Positions 45,610 to 58,226 are shown, counted from the stretch's first letter. The stretch: DNA of 64,000 bases from Undaria pinnatifida (GCA_012845835.1 JABAKD010000028.1:10057189-10121188); one strand, 5' to 3'. The notes: generated by a model from the letters alone, not told the origin. Numbers and translations: made by a program.

Positions 45610-48600
45610 CTGGCATACACGAACATAGCGGACGCACGGTTGCCGAAAAGGCATGCGCCAAACACGATACCGTGAGATCAAGCGCACATATCATAGATTG
45701 CGCACGAAGGGTCTGTGATGCGGAAGACAGCGACCGAGTTCAGTCTGTGCGCGGGACGCGGGGGGGGGGGTGTACTCAGTGTGTGCATGGCCGTAGTCGG
45801 ATGACCGTATGACTATAGACGGGCGCGCGGGAGGGGGGGGGGAGCAACGCCTCGTGGGCGTTCTGCCAAAGCCCAGCAGAGCACTAGCCACGCGCTGCCG
45901 GGGCAACGGCTAGCCGGCGAGGTGGCCCCGCCATAAAGACTGGGCATAGCACAAGGAAAAAACAAGAACGAGCCAAACATAGTATGTCTCTCGTTCTCTC
46001 TCCCTAGCATGCGCACGTGAGAAGAGCGGACCGTGGAGGTGTGACCGATGTCTCACGCCGCGTGTCTACCTTCCTTACTATCCTCAACCCTGCCACAAGC
46101 GGGATAGACGCCTGCATATCTTACCGACCCCATGACCGTGCCTCTTTGCACGACAACGTCGATGATCCTGGGCGGTATCTCCAGCCAGCAAACGCTCGAC
46201 TCGTGCACCCCCTCGGCCCTCCGCCCGTTCTCGAGGTTCGTCACGCAGAGAGCGCTCAGCGTTTTTACCGAGCGGCCGGAGTAGCTCCTGAGGAACGCCT
46301 TCGCCTTTTTTGCGTGATTCATTCGAAAACGGGCAGGCGTGTTTTCCGTACAGGGGGGACGGGGTTGTAGGGATAGCGATAGCTATGGACCGTTCATGCG
46401 TCTGTTCCATTCATTGAGGATTGGGTACAAGGGTTTCAGAAAAGGGGAGGCGACGTTGGGGGAACAGTGAGAGCTCTGGACCTTTCGTGAGCCTGCGCCG
46501 TTCGATGGCAGCTGGGGTAGAAGAGGTATCATGGGAGCGAGGCGTGGGAGTCTGATTCGATCAGCTGTGGCGATCGTTCTCCTTTTTGGGCAGGGGTAAG
46601 GCGCGACTCTCAAGGTTGTGTTTTCGTTTCGACCACAATCCCGCCATGCCTCGCCTAAGGAACTGCTGTGGGCAGGGATCAGGGCTGATTCAGAGGGGTA
46701 CGAAATGAAACCCCTCTCTTGCCTCGACCGAGTGTTTAGAGGTGGACCATGAACCAGCTGTTAGTTGGAACTGGGAAACAACGGGTATAGTAGCACACGG
46801 TAAAGGGAAGTCGTCGTTCGGCAAGGGAGGCGGTGTAACGCAGGCGAGTCGTGCTAGCAGCTCGACATGCGCTCCAACAGGGACTACTTGTGGTAGTCTT
46901 GTGAAGCTATCCGTGACGAGGGCGAGCGAGGATGGGCGATCCTTCCTCGACACCAGTCGTTACAAAGTCATACAGCAGCAGTAGGGGCAAAAAGACAAGT
47001 GCACCGCACGGGGTGGTGGTGCATGTCTGCCGGATGCATGCATCACCGTGCACAGCACTGGTGCGGAGTTAGACACGCTCTGCGACAGGGACTCGGAGGG
47101 CGGCTTGCTCGCAGCAACGAGGCAGTCGAAAACACGTCCTGCAAGAGGGGTAGCACTTAAAGGCCGAAACATTGCTGACTGACCCGGTGTCGTCCAACGC
47201 TAGGAGCGCAGCAGATTCTAAGAAATGTCTGAGCTCCGAGCGCAAGATGGAGCTCCGCATCTCACCCGGAACATGGATTCAAAGACAATCGCTCGCGCAA
47301 CCACGCCCAGCATTTCTACGCGCTAGTCCTAGAGCGAATGCACTCGTGAGATCATCAATCATGCTCTAGCCGATAGACAGGTCCACGCTTGAGGAGCTCA
47401 GCCGCTCACAAACCTTTCAAAGTCTAGCAACTGCTGCACCTCTGCCGTCCGTGGTATTACTCGACGGAGCTCCGCCACTGGAACCCATTTCGTTTCTTCT
47501 TCAGCAATACTCGTTACGTACATAGGCCATAGGATTGGCTGCCTGCTTTTAGCGCTTTCACGACTGGAAACCCTTTTGGGGGGGGACAAATTTACTTGAA
47601 GTTAATATAGGGAGGGATTTGGGGGGCTCTAAAGGGGTTAATTATTAATCAAGCGTGGAACATTTTATTTCTCGAAGCCAGTTTGCTTTGAGACACACGT
47701 AAAAATCTCCTCGTGTGAGGAGCCCCAGAAAAGAAAAAGCGGCTGAGCGAAAAAAGGTTGCACTCCGCACCGTGGGATGCGTCCAGCGAAGCTCTCACCG
47801 CTTCGGGGCTCTCGGGCTTCTCTCGGACTTCCTCGCCGCCGTCGCCGTCGAAAAGGCATATCTGCTTGGCGTCCGAGTGTCAGCATACGGGGTGTCAGAC
47901 AAGGCTGCATGTGCTGAAGCTCGTTGGCCCAGGTTGCACCGCACTTGGCTCAGGTTGCGCCGCATGTGGCTCAGGCTGCACAACGCGTTTACTTGTGCAC
48001 GTATCTACCAGATATTTACGAAAACAGGTTCCTGGTTGAATAGGGGGGCGGATCAAACATAAACGACCCCCCGGGGGCGACGAGCAAAAACCGCACCCGG
48101 AAAGGAAGGGCGATTGCGTAGCAGAGGTGAGGTTTTCCGCCTGAAACAAGGCCTGCATCATGTGCGCAAACACGTACCACGTCCCTTCTCGCGGCTTGGC
48201 GTGGCTTGAGGTACGACTATCCCGCGAGTTAGGCGCCGCAGCTTCTCCAAAAGCCGTACTGTAGGCATCAACGATCCTCTTCCATCCTTTCCGCCATACC
48301 GCCCCACATGGTACGAACACGCGGCCTGTCGGTTCAGCGTGGCCTTCTGGCACGCAAACATAATTGTTGCTGTGGGCAGAGTCCAATCCTCGGTCGTAGT
48401 GCCAGCGCTTCGGTACTATGAGATTAACGCCATGGGGAGGGGGGGTGTACTCGATACTCATGCATGGCCGTAATCGTATGATCATAGACCCTCGCATCCC
48501 TACAATGCCCTCGAGGGGGGGGAAATACCTGAGAGCACTAACAATCGCGCAATCCTCGACGGTGCCCTGCCGCACACCATCCCACACCGACCGATCGACC

Positions 48601-49655
48601 AACCGTTTCTGCAATATACTAAACATACCGATCCGTGCGCACCTCCTGACGACGGTTTCGGTTCAACGCGTGAGCGTCAACCGACATGCCCCCAGGCTTC
48701 AGCCACCGAGAAATATTTTTTTACGGTGGTGTTGCTCTCGTATTTACTCATTGCCGGTGTCTAGTCTGTGGTGACAAGATACATATATACTTTTTGTAAG
48801 GAGTACCAGGTACACACAAAATTATTGAAATATAGAACACAAAACACAAAAAAAAGGAAGGGCAACATGGCTGCTCGAAGATTTCGGGCACACGATAACG
48901 CAAAAATAAAAAATACTCACCTGGTCCGAAGTGATCAGCAGCCCCGGCCCGTCGAGGCGCCCGACCAGTGCTTCCGCCTTCGCGCGCGCGATTTTTGCGC
49001 ACATTTTTCGAGGATCCGGGTCACGAATGGCTTTCTCATCGATGTCCGGCGACGCCGTGGAAAACTGGTCGCGTGCCGGGGGTCGCAACATAAGCGCGGG
49101 AACGAGGGGATGGGGGCGGAATTGAGGGGGTCGCAGCGGTTCGCCTGGAAGAAAAGACGCTAATCTTGCGTTGTGGACCGGCGCGCGTAGTGTTTGGGGA
49201 TTTTTAATACAGCGTGAACCCATCCGACCTGATTTGTTTTCCTCACGATAAAAAACGATGACACTGATTTTTCTGTCCGACAACAAGCATATGGGACCGT
49301 GGGGGGACTGACAACCTGGGGGCCCTACCTGTATTGTACTATTTAATACCGACAACATCCCTTTCCCCTTGGTTTGCTTCCTTCCCCCCCGCCTTAAGTA
49401 CGCCGCCCCTCCACGCGCCGGGCCCACCTGCCAACCTAGCGCTTCCATGACCGCTCGGCGGTGACGCGACGATGAACCGAGCACGACGGGCAGCGAGCTC
49501 GGCAGGGGGCGAGGCTGCACCCGCAAACCGACGACGGCGCGTTCTTGTTCTCCAAGCGGCGCGCCTGGCCCTGCCACGTACCCGTCCTGGTCCCGGTCCC
49601 CGCCTTGTGGGGTCGACTGTGCGCGTATTTCCTGTGTGCGGTTGTCGCGAAACAT
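45481..49655 (-). CDS. maf: Maf-family nucleoside triphosphate pyrophosphatase (multi-exon, one exon not found)
   Basis: Four minus-strand exons read as a Maf protein: 49655-49428, 49064-48921, 46304-46125, 45609-45481. The order is LGSSSRHRRAVMEALGWQ, SPDIDEKAIRDPDPRKMCAK ... LLITSDQ, FLRSYSGRSVKTLSA ... IIDVVVQRGTVMGS, then AGGFAVEDPDLRLLVERIEG ... LGLPVDLLCDLM. Maf enzymes hydrolyse non-canonical nucleotides (dTTP, UTP, m5UTP and related substrates) to monophosphates and are cytosolic housekeeping proteins in most organisms. The signatures seen are the GSSS/RR phosphate-binding N-terminus, the DEK motif and the SDQ motif. The loop normally containing an E-K-P motif should lie between 48920 and 46305 and was not located. 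Total length is about that of known Maf proteins with an N-terminal extension of some 50 residues. Confidence 0.82.
46125..46304 (-). CDS. maf: Maf gene, later internal exon
   Basis: This is a 60-codon exon: AKAFLRSYSGRSVKTLSALC, VTNLENGRRAEGVHESSVCW, then LEIPPRIIDVVVQRGTVMGS. It has the family's 'FLRSYSG' helix and the beta strand with an Asn-Gly-rich turn. The donor is TCG|GTAAGA. The acceptor is AAAAAAG|GCG, weak in pyrimidines, so the upstream edge could shift by a few codons. The frame is compatible with the last exon (VMGS-AGGF). Confidence 0.85.
47170..47640. repeat. Repeat cluster between the Maf exons (families C and S)
   Basis: The block 47170-47380 reads in reverse GACTAGCGCGTAGAAATGCT and GAGCTCAGACATTTCTTAGA, matching 14745-14860 and 35425-35560. 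The block 47560-47640 is a family C piece. This fills the large intron that should also hold the missing Maf exon. Confidence 0.5.
48415..48520 (+). repeat. Dispersed ~90-bp G-rich repeat in a Maf intron
   Basis: GGGGGGGTGTACTC, CATGCATGGCCGTAATCGTA, TAGACCCTCGCATCCCTACA. Related copies are at 22340-22460 and 45755-45830. Confidence 0.6.
48921..49064 (-). CDS. maf: Maf gene, second exon
   Basis: The exon has 48 codons between the acceptor GCGACCAG|TTT and donor CAG|GTGAGT. It encodes FSTASPDIDEKAIRDPDPRK then MCAKIARAKAEALVGRLDGP and GLLITSDQ. DIDEKAIR and SDQ are characteristic of eukaryotic Maf proteins; Asp in the TSDQ context is the presumed catalytic base. The previous exon joins in frame (LGWQ-FSTASPDIDE). 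Confidence 0.88.
49428..49655 (-). CDS. maf: Maf gene, first exon
   Basis: The exon runs from an ATG at 49655 to the donor CAG|GTGGGC (76 codons, phase 0). The conserved part is LPVVLGSSSRHRRAVMEALG then WQ, the N-terminal strand and GSSS..RR loop of Maf. About 50 residues before it are Gln/Arg/Gly-rich and could be an organelle-targeting presequence or partly non-coding. The real start may be further 3' or in another exon. Confidence 0.75.
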
Positions 49656-50153
49656 CGAGAACGAGCGGTTGCGGCGGCGGAGCAGGTCACGTAGGCCGGT
49701 GGGTAGGTGAGTGGATGGGTGGGTGGGTGAGGTGGTGGATCGGGGAGTGAATGTGCGGACATGTCGGGTGTTTCGCTGCCACCGTACGGCACGCGCGCCG
49801 GGAGACTGTCCGGGGCCAAACGGCGGCGGTTCGAAGGGAGTAGGCTTGTATACAAAAAAGCATAACGCGCGGGGAGGGCGGAAAGGGGCGGTCGAGCATG
49901 GTCAGGGCGCAATCTAGGATCTGCCTTCAGGAAGGGTACCCAACGCCAGGCAGACTACCGCGTGGATTTACCTTTTTCACCCCGCGGTCGCGAGGGGGTC
50001 GTGAGGACGAGCACAACCAAAGCATCTCCGCGCACCGAAAAGTTCACCATAAACGAATTTGATATTGCAAAAGCAAACGCCGTGGTGAGATGTACCACTG
50101 GCTGCCCCCGGGGGCTAATCATGTTGCTGCTGCTACTGCAAGCATCCCGGACT

Positions 50154-50352
50154 CTACCTCTTCTTGTTCTTCTCCTTGTTCTTGCCCCTGCCCTCTTCGC
50201 CCCTCTTGGTCTTGCGGTAGCGCTTGGCCTTCGTGTGGCTGCTCTTGCCGGTCTTCGCTTGCATCACGCCCTTTGGCGCCGTTGCCTTCCGCATCTGGCT
50301 TCGGCATTTATCTCTCCCTCTCTCGCTGTTGCCAACGCCGGGCCTGCCGCAA
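50154..50352 (-). CDS. Candidate terminal exon, lysine-rich tail (unrecognised protein)
   Basis: The minus-strand frame ends TAG at 50154 and reads MRKATAPKGVMQAKTGKSSH then TKAKRYRKTKRGEEGRGKNK and EKNKKR. Every lysine is AAG and nearly all codons end in G or C, which resembles the Maf and M23 exons and not the flanking repeats. A possible acceptor is TTGCGGCAG at about 50350. Such tails are common on nucleolar and ribosome-associated proteins, but I do not recognise the family. Upstream exons would be above 50.4 kb on the same strand and were not found. Confidence 0.4.
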
Positions 50353-50399
50353 AACGTTAAACGTCGGAAGGGATAGCCGCAAAGCACGGACGTAGCAGC

Positions 50400-53300
50400 T
50401 CCCTCGAGCAAACGGCCCTATCTGGTAGAGCCATGGTAACTCAAAACAAACCCAAGTCAATACTGCCGTTAGCATAGCAATCCGACGTAAAGTGTGCCTG
50501 CGGTGGGGGCGGCTCTACGGACTGCAGTAGTAGCGCAAGAATGTTCTTTTGATTGCGACACCTGAATCGAACGCAAAAGTGGCGCTGCGCTCCCTCTCAA
50601 AGACGTTCAATCCCAATATTCGCGAACACGAAGTGCACCCTGAAGGTGGCGGCGGCAACCGACCACGCTACACGTTTGTACGCGATGGCATTTGGCTGGG
50701 ATTGCCTACATCTCATCGCAGTCACGAATCTGCGGAAGCGGTGCTAAATGCTGGAGAGAAAAGTTTTGGCAACGTCAGAGGCTGCGCGCGGTCGTCGAGT
50801 AGACGGCGCACGATCTACAGGTCACTTCCCAAACAAAACCGAGGCGGCGCCACAATGACCCCGTCGGGAAGACGCCTCGTCCGCCCTGTACCCTATACGC
50901 CCCATGCGGTGCCGGGTAAAATAGCCCTTACTAATCCCAATTCATTTGTCCCTGAACTAAAGGGATGACTACCAGGTACAACACATAGCTTCCGCAAGAA
51001 GCTTGTCGCCGGCATGGCCAGGGGGTGCTGTTGCACGGCTCGGTGTATGGCGATCACCTTGCGGCCGGCTTCATCATGCAGCGCTTTATCCAAGTCGCGT
51101 TACTCGGAACTCCAAGAGCTATTCCGAAGAAGCAAGAAGCCGAACAAAATCAAATCAGAAGCCTCAGCCAGTACCCCATCCGCGGCGTCGACGAGGCCCT
51201 CGGCAAGTTGGAGAACCGGACGAATACGCCACAAGCAGGGCTTTGAGTTGGCTGACTATATGTGTGCGTGTTGTCTGCCCATTAAACTCGTCCTTTCTAC
51301 CCCACGACATCACTAAAACACCCAGCGTCTATCCTCATTCGTCATCCTAGAGAGATAAAAATGATGTGGTCACAGACTGTAGAACAAAGAAACCAAAATA
51401 GTCGCCAAATAACTATTTAGTTGACACTTTTTAATGTTATAGTTGTGTACTGTAACTTGACGCATTATGCGTTTTTTTGCCTGACTGGCGCGCTTGTTGC
51501 TCGTAATGGTGTGCACATCGATGGAGACTAAAGTCGGTTGGTTGGCTTTCTTCGCCACCGAACCAATAAGTGCTACTGCAGCCGTCAAGCCAAGGAAACT
51601 CATACTCCTAGCAATAAGACTCGTCCGGAGGGTGTCCCGGCATTGGCACGTCTGGGGAGCGTGGACAAGAAACGCCAGAAAATGTCCGACCAAGTAAGTC
51701 GAAAAGCGACCGTCTAAGCGACAAAGCTCTGCCAGCAGCGTGACTTCGGGGGCGAAATCTGCCGCACCCGCCGTTCTACGCCGGCCCAAGACGGAGTCGA
51801 CGTCAGGGTCGCGAGGATCACGAGCGACCTAGAGTCTCAAGGCTCCCCAGGGCAAGATATGCCACCATTCGCAGCTGGCTTAGGAGCATCGAGGTTCTGG
51901 GTCTTTGGTGTATACACGTATCCATGGCGTGCGCTCAGTCTTGGGTCGGAACGGGGGAGGGGGTGCGCTTCGAAGTCGCGCTGCCGCGGAGCTTGAGCTT
52001 TGTCACGCGAGCGGCCGCTTCGCCTGAGTCTCATGATTTTTCCAACCGATACGCAGCTTCCAGACTTGCTTATGCTCAGACCCCCTCCTGCCGCACGTAA
52101 CGCCTCCGCGAGAGAATACCATAACATATATGTATATATATACCTGGTGCTACTTACACCACAGATAGTACGGTATAATTACTACTGTACGGTAGAACCC
52201 CAAGCTCATGGGCACAATACATGATAATGAAACTTGCACGTTTATGACTTGTTTACCGCACATTTTCCTGTTGATCGCTTTAAATAAATGACACATATGA
52301 TTGATAAAAAAAACGTGATTGACGAGCGACGCCATTCATGATCACGACATGTAAGTATGTCCATAATCGACGAAACGACCGAACGGGTTGTGTATTCAGA
52401 ACATAAATCAGAAGGGACCATACACACGAAGTGCTGATGCGACTGTTTCCGTACCCACGGTGCGCACGAGCACGGCTTGACATGCACCGGAACGGGCGAC
52501 GTTTGAATCTCTTTACGTAGACTACTCTTCTTACTTGAATAGCGATGTTTGTCGCTATTACTATTTCATTTGGCGCGTGGAAGATTAATAACGTGGTATG
52601 GTGCTGAAAACTTGAAAGCTTGGAACCAATCCAATTCAGAAAGTTAAAGCTGGTGTCTTGTACGTGTAAATACGCATACTGCTGTACCAGGTACAGACTG
52701 CGCCAACCTCTACTATTAATAGGATATACGTTAAATTGACCTGTTCGTGCTACGCCATCTCTGCAGTACGGGGATGATGGTGTCCCTGTTCCTGCCACAT
52801 TTTTTCTATTTTTGCTCAAACAGTACTACTATACTCTACAGCACCAGTGCTGCTGTTTTGTTTTATTTTGTTTGTTATCCTTCGGCGGATGGGGAAAAAT
52901 AAAGCTCAAGCTCACCACACTTCCACGTATGTATTTTCATATTATATGCCCTGCGTCAATTCAACTCGATTGTATTCGCAATCCAGCGCTACCTGGCGCA
53001 TCTTTCAGTTCCCACGGTAGCGACAGCGCGAGATGTCCCTACCGGCGGTCAACCTTCTTCCTGCTGCCGTACGCATTATCGACAAATCGTGCACTCACTC
53101 GTACGGTTGGCTCTGCGTACAGTCGGTACCGCTGTACAGAGTACCGGCCCTCTCACAAGAACCTTGAAATCGCGCTCAAGCCTGGCCTTCTTTTTCTGGG
53201 CGCGCGCGAAAGCACGCTTTCTTGCGTTGCACTTGCTTACTTCGGTCCCCAAGAAGACATTTATCCGAGCACACAAGCAGTTTCCTGCAAGCGCGATGCC

Positions 53301-54270
53301 CTTGTTTGTCAACCATTGTATTAGGGAGCCGACGCTCGCCTCCACCGCAGTAAGTAGCTTCTTCTACTCCAGGTCAAGAGGTCAACTTTCTTAAGCCTCT
53401 GGCTGTGACTAGACTCCGAGCTTTCTCAATTGATGATTTCAATATTTCAGGATGACTCTCTTGTGAGTTAATTTAGTGCAAACGAGCTGTGTTATGGAGT
53501 GCTCTCCACACGAAGGGCGATAGCTACTATTATACCGTAGGTACATGCCCTTTCTCGAGCTCTCACGGCTGTGAGCTCTGTCACAGGGTTGTCTATCTTG
53601 CAATTAGGCATATTAGCCTCACTAGTACGATTGGGGTGGAATCTATAGCCTCATTTTCGTTTGTTTCGAATAGCCGCATCTTCGACCCCCTTTCCAATTT
53701 CAGGATGTTTTGTTGACATCCTTTGATTGCCATGTGATCTGCATCTACGATTATTCAGGGTGGCCTGATGTTGCGGAGTGCTCTCCGTATATGTTATGTT
53801 TGACATGAAACCAAGCCATGATTGGGGTGAAACCACGTGATAGTAAATGTCACATTCACGTCAAGGCTATCATATATGGGCGATAATGTAGGCGACGGTG
53901 ATGGGGCCAGGCAGGAAACCCCACATCGTCCACTGCACTGCTCTGCCTGCCCTGCCACGTCCTGCTCTGTCTTTTAGAGTTATTTTGGAGTGATAAACGT
54001 CGGCTTGTTTTGTCTAGTCAGCGAGCCATGAGGAGAGATAAATAAAGACACTGGAACCATGAGGAGGGCTCTTCTTCCCAACACCGACAACCTCACATTC
54101 CCCTCGGGATACTATAACTTAATATAGCAGCCGGTACTGTACGATGGGTAGAGACCAACAAGAAATGGTTGTACAGCACGAAGCGTGCACTTGGCACTTG
54201 GCACCATAGACTGATGATGATTGTTTTGTGCTTCTTCTGGTTTCACCCGAGCAAGTGCAAACTAAGCCAT
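50400..54270. other. No secure gene
   Basis: Frames at 50549-50968 (+), 51025-51246 (+), 51370-51789 (-) and 53076-53394 (both strands) are open but without family resemblance. Some have moderate G/C-ending codons and could hide exons. No repeats are as obvious as elsewhere. Confidence 0.35.
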
Positions 54271-54361
54271 AAACTCGTTTGGGCTGGTCGGTGTTACTTG
54301 CCGGGATACTCGCGCAATGCGCTCATTGGCTAATAAAGAATTATTGGCCTTTCCCTACTGT

Positions 54362-54450
54362 TCAAGAAGTTATCCTCCCTTTCAACTTGCGCGACACCCC
54401 CGAGGTTCAACCCAACCACATCCCGAAGGGAAACCTTGTCGTTTCAACTA
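54362..54450 (+). CDS. Candidate internal exon, unrecognised
   Basis: A pyrimidine-rich acceptor (CCTTTCCCTACTGTTCAAG) precedes an open stretch VILPFNLRDTPEVQPNHIPK then GNLVVSTTG, ending at a good donor ACAG|GTACGT. The composition looks protein-like, but no neighbouring exon and no family is visible. It could be chance. Confidence 0.22.
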
Positions 54451-54869
54451 CAGGTACGTCGTACCGTCGTAACGCATACCGGTACCAGGTATCATACTAG
54501 GTCCCTGGTACGTACTAAATAGTTGTCACTTGTGCGCCGTTGAACGTATGATACGCGCGGTGAGTTTTCAGTCGCCACAAGTTCGAAGAAAGACAGAAGA
54601 AGGAAGAAAGGCTAAAACTATGATAATGTCACTGCTAAAGGGTCCAGTCTGACTGCTCGTGGTGTTTTACAACCAACCGCGTACGATGCTGTGCGGCTGT
54701 GCGGAATAACATGCGCGTGCAAGAAGGAAAATTATGTATGCTATTTGAATATACTACGAGGAATATATGTAGATGTTCAATCGCCTCAAGTTCGAAGAGG
54801 GAAGAAAGGCCAAAATTATCAGGGTAGTCCTCGGGAAAATTCCCGAGGTAATTTTCCCGTGCTGTACGT

Positions 54870-55070
54870 CGGTCCCGGTACTCGGCGGAATACCGTCATA
54901 TTTGGGCAAACCGTGTACCGCCGAAGGCGGTACCGTCAAAAATCGAAAAACCGTCAACCGTTTAAAAAGTACCGTCATTTTGCAGCACCGCCATAAAAGT
55001 ACCGTCAAATAAGCGAAGTATCGTTTCCCGTTTAGAAAAACCGTCATATTCAGAACCGTCAAAGATTGTA
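54870..55070. repeat. ACCGTC-based degenerate minisatellite, array 1
   Basis: Repeated AAAGTACCGTCAAAT and AAAACCGTC(A/T) units of about 17-33 bp. The frames over it are shadows. Confidence 0.85.
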
Positions 55071-55309
55071 GGGTGATGGTTTTCATTGAATGTTTTCATG
55101 TTTTAGGTTTTATTGTTTTATTGTTTACAGTAGTAGTATTGTTTTATTGTCTTATTTTGGTGCTAAATGTCTAAATGTTGTTTCGCGTGAGGCTGGTGAG
55201 TTTGTCAGCTTGACGGTTCGACGATCAGTCTAGCCTCTGTTCGTCCGTTCTATATAGGTATGCAGGAACATCAGCGGGGTGGTGCCGGCATGCTTGATCG
55301 CCGCCCGGC

Positions 55310-55655
55310 AGGTACTGTCAAGTATTTCGTCATTCGTAATTCTGTATTTCTCAGTGGCGGAACCGTCATATTTCAGTACCCTCAAAAAAGTACCGTCAAA
55401 TTTGGCAGTACCGGGACCGGTACCGTCGTTTTGCAGTACCGCCAAAAAAGTACCGTCAAATATCGAAAAACCGTCTACCGTCTAGAAAATACCGTCACTT
55501 TTCGATACCGCCGAAAAAGTACCGTCAAATTCGGCGATACCGTGTACCGCCAAAAGTGGTACCGTGAGAAATCGAAATACCGTCAACCGTTTGAAAAGTA
55601 CCGTCATTTCGCAATACCGTCCGATCTGGTACCTTAAAAAAAAACGGTACCGAGG
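55310..55655. repeat. ACCGTC-based degenerate minisatellite, array 2
   Basis: Same units as array 1 (GTACCGTCAAATTTGG, CGAAAAACCGTC). Both arrays are flanked by duplicated sequence such as GGGTC(C/T)AGTCTGACTGCTCGTG at 54640 and 55690. Confidence 0.85.
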
Positions 55656-55884
55656 ACTACCCTGAAAATTATAATAATGCTGCTCTAAAGGGTCTAGTCG
55701 TCTAGTCTGACTGCTCGTGGCGTTCTACAACCGTGTACGCTGCTGTGTGGCTGTGCGGAATAACATGCGCGTGCAAGAAGAAAAATTATTTATACTATTT
55801 TAACAGACTACCAGGAATATATATATAACTACCATGTAACAGCGTAACAAAATCGGTCGGGAGGGGGGGGGGCGGGTTGTGCAG

Positions 55885-56200
55885 TTAGTTGTTGTTGTTC
55901 TCTCATGAATTCGCATAATAATCAAGTCCGTGGTCACAGGCCAGGCTCCAGTCACTTTGGAGTGGAAGAATAACCCAGGGAAAAGTACAGAACAAACCAA
56001 AAGTGTTATGGTACAGGCATCATGCATGTATCATAGATGAAGCAATTCATGCATCCGCCGAAATATAAAAATATGAACAAATGAAACAGGAAGTCAGCCT
56101 ACGTATATACGTGCCAGGTCCATACTGGTACATACGTTTCAAGACTCGCATCTGAAACCGACAAGACCGCATGCCACCAAGGGAACGTAACCAACGTACG
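55885..56200 (-). mobile_element. (CAA)n-tailed retroposon family Q copy
   Basis: GTTGTTGTTCTCTCATGAAT, CAAGTCCGTGGTCACAGGCC, GTACAGGCATCATGCATGTA, GTGCCAGGTCCATACTGGTA. It is followed by the AGCTTGCAAAGATGAG motif at 56213. Confidence 0.7.
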
Positions 56201-56279
56201 GTGTTTTTCGCAGCTTGCAAAGATGAGTATCGACTCTAAATTTGTCCAACTCACAGCTGACGACGTTGTTATTAGTAAA

Positions 56280-58020
56280 ATGATTTTGTACAGAATCCTT
56301 GTGAAAACGTGATCATCCTAAAGTCATTGGACATTGGCATCTATTTGACAACAACATTTATCTATGTATGTATTTACATGAAAAAAAATCTCACTTTCCT
56401 TTCATACCGTACGTTTACACGACAAACTCTTCAGCCGTTAGTCGATAGGGGGGGGGGGGTCAGTCAATTTTCTCCAGCCTACTCTCTCGCAGCTGAGTGT
56501 GAAATCGCGCGTTGTGTTCTTTATCTGGTATGGGACGTATTTGTTTAGTATGTCCCTGCAAGTTGTAGAACCTCGTCCCCCAACGGTGCTCGGATGTAAA
56601 TCCTACCTGATACGTACGAACGTGCTGGCATTAAATACTAATTGTCTGATTCGTTTTTAAAAGCGCACCCATGCATTATTATTGTTGTGTGTACAGAGTA
56701 TCATCGTCGCGAAGTCTTGTTTGTGTACTTGTCTGCGACGACGAGCGGTGGAGAAGGCCGCTTATTGCACAAATACGTATATTTTATGTAAAATATGATT
56801 TCGTTTTTTTTTTGCTCGCTGCTCTCCGGCGGCCGAGCGTTTCTTCTTACACTTTCGGCCGCGGGGCAAGCTAGCCTGCCATGGGTACATTATGAAGCAT
56901 GTCTGGATCTCGGCCGAGCTCCGTGGCGGCGCTCGGTGCTTTAAATGTCGCTTAGCTGGCTCTATTTGGCAAGGGATTGCGTTCCGCCTCCCTGAGACAA
57001 GCAGGTCACTTGGAACACCCCAAATTGTTTTTCAAAATTTGAAATTTTGATCAACTTTTACAATTTTTTGTTCTTCGTTGCTTTGTTCGTAAGAAAATGG
57101 CCCGCTACTCAACTAACCTCATCAGCATCGCAGGAGCAGTAGGAGCAACCGCCCGGACTACATTAACCTCAGCAGCAGCACAGCAGCAGCAGCAGTAGCA
57201 ACAACATACAGCAGTAGTAGCAGCAGTACACATGTGGATCGGATTAGTGTGGGGTTTTGGGGGGCGCCGCCCTGGGCCGTTCGGCCCCGGATCTCGACGT
57301 GGGTGCGTGGGCATGGGTGCAGACAAGGGTAAACCGGCCTGCGCTCTCCCGCCGCACGGGCGGCCACTCGTCGAGGCAGGAGCGAAAGCGTCTGTGGGCG
57401 TGGTTGACCCGGTGTGTTTATTTTTCTCTTGCGGGGTAACTAGACGTGTCCGAATGTAAGGACCGTTTTTACTTGAACAAAAAGACATATCCCGGTATCA
57501 TATTTCCGGACAGAGCAGCTGTCAGCAGGAGGAGGCTGGGAGGTGGAGGCCGGGAACAGCCGAGTTTTGGAACGGGCGCCACAAGGCACGGTTTGCATCT
57601 CTCCGCGCGGGAGACAGGGCTCACAGCGACATAAAGCGGGGAAATCTTGGAAGATGGCGCCGAGCGCGGCGAGGGTGGCAGCCATGGCGAGCGCAGCATG
57701 CACGCGAGTCTCGACCAGGCCCAATATTTTTTTTGGGCAGGGTGGAACCATGGGTAGGGTTCAAGGATACATAACTCCTTGTTAGCGATAGCCAAACTCA
57801 GGTATATACAGGGTGCCGCTGTGGCCAAAATCGGGTACAGTTCTATTTCAGCGTTCGCCACGCGCCCAGGACGCCATCTGATTGGCTGGGTAGATCGGTT
57901 CTAGGCCTGTTGCTATTAACGTACACACATGATACGCACATACATTTCTGACCGCATGCATCAAGTAGTGGCGGGTTCAGGCGGGAACACTATCGATGTA
58001 GCTCTACTTTCTAAGGGGAA
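56280..58020. other. No recognised gene; CAG repeat at 57175-57230
   Basis: A CAG/CAA microsatellite and GC-rich DNA (57230-57420). Frames on both strands are of equal quality. Confidence 0.4.
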
Positions 58021-58028
58021 AAACGAGG

Positions 58029-58226
58029 AGTACATTCAAGTTTCGCTTCCCCTCAAATACAGTACCAAGCGTTGAACACTACCTCCAACTCATGGAAAAT
58101 CCTGCCACGTACGCCACACATACTGAAATTGTTGCCGCCAATCAACTAATTATTGTACAACACCCAAGAGCGACTGGCATTGACTGGTCAACCCTATTCA
58201 TTACCACCAAGTGCAAACACGTGTGA
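58029..58226 (+). pseudogene. Possible OTU-like protease fragment
   Basis: The frame reads VEHYLQLMENPATYATHTEI then VAANQLIIVQHP and stops at 58224. The pattern YLxxM(x)nxxTYAtHxEIxAAxxL is like the segment of OTU cysteine proteases that follows the catalytic Cys region. Neither the Cys nor the final His segment is present. OTU domains occur in some retroelements and a retroelement-like ORF follows immediately. Weak evidence. Confidence 0.25.

Noticed and set aside
48822..49655. Single 277-codon minus-strand ORF
   Set aside because: It is two Maf exons with an intron that happens to stay open. Residues between LGWQ and FSTASPD do not fit the family and splice sites flank them.
54754..55637. 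Frames of 79-125 codons with repeated STVK motifs
   Set aside because: They lie in ACCGTC minisatellites and show the period of the repeat.
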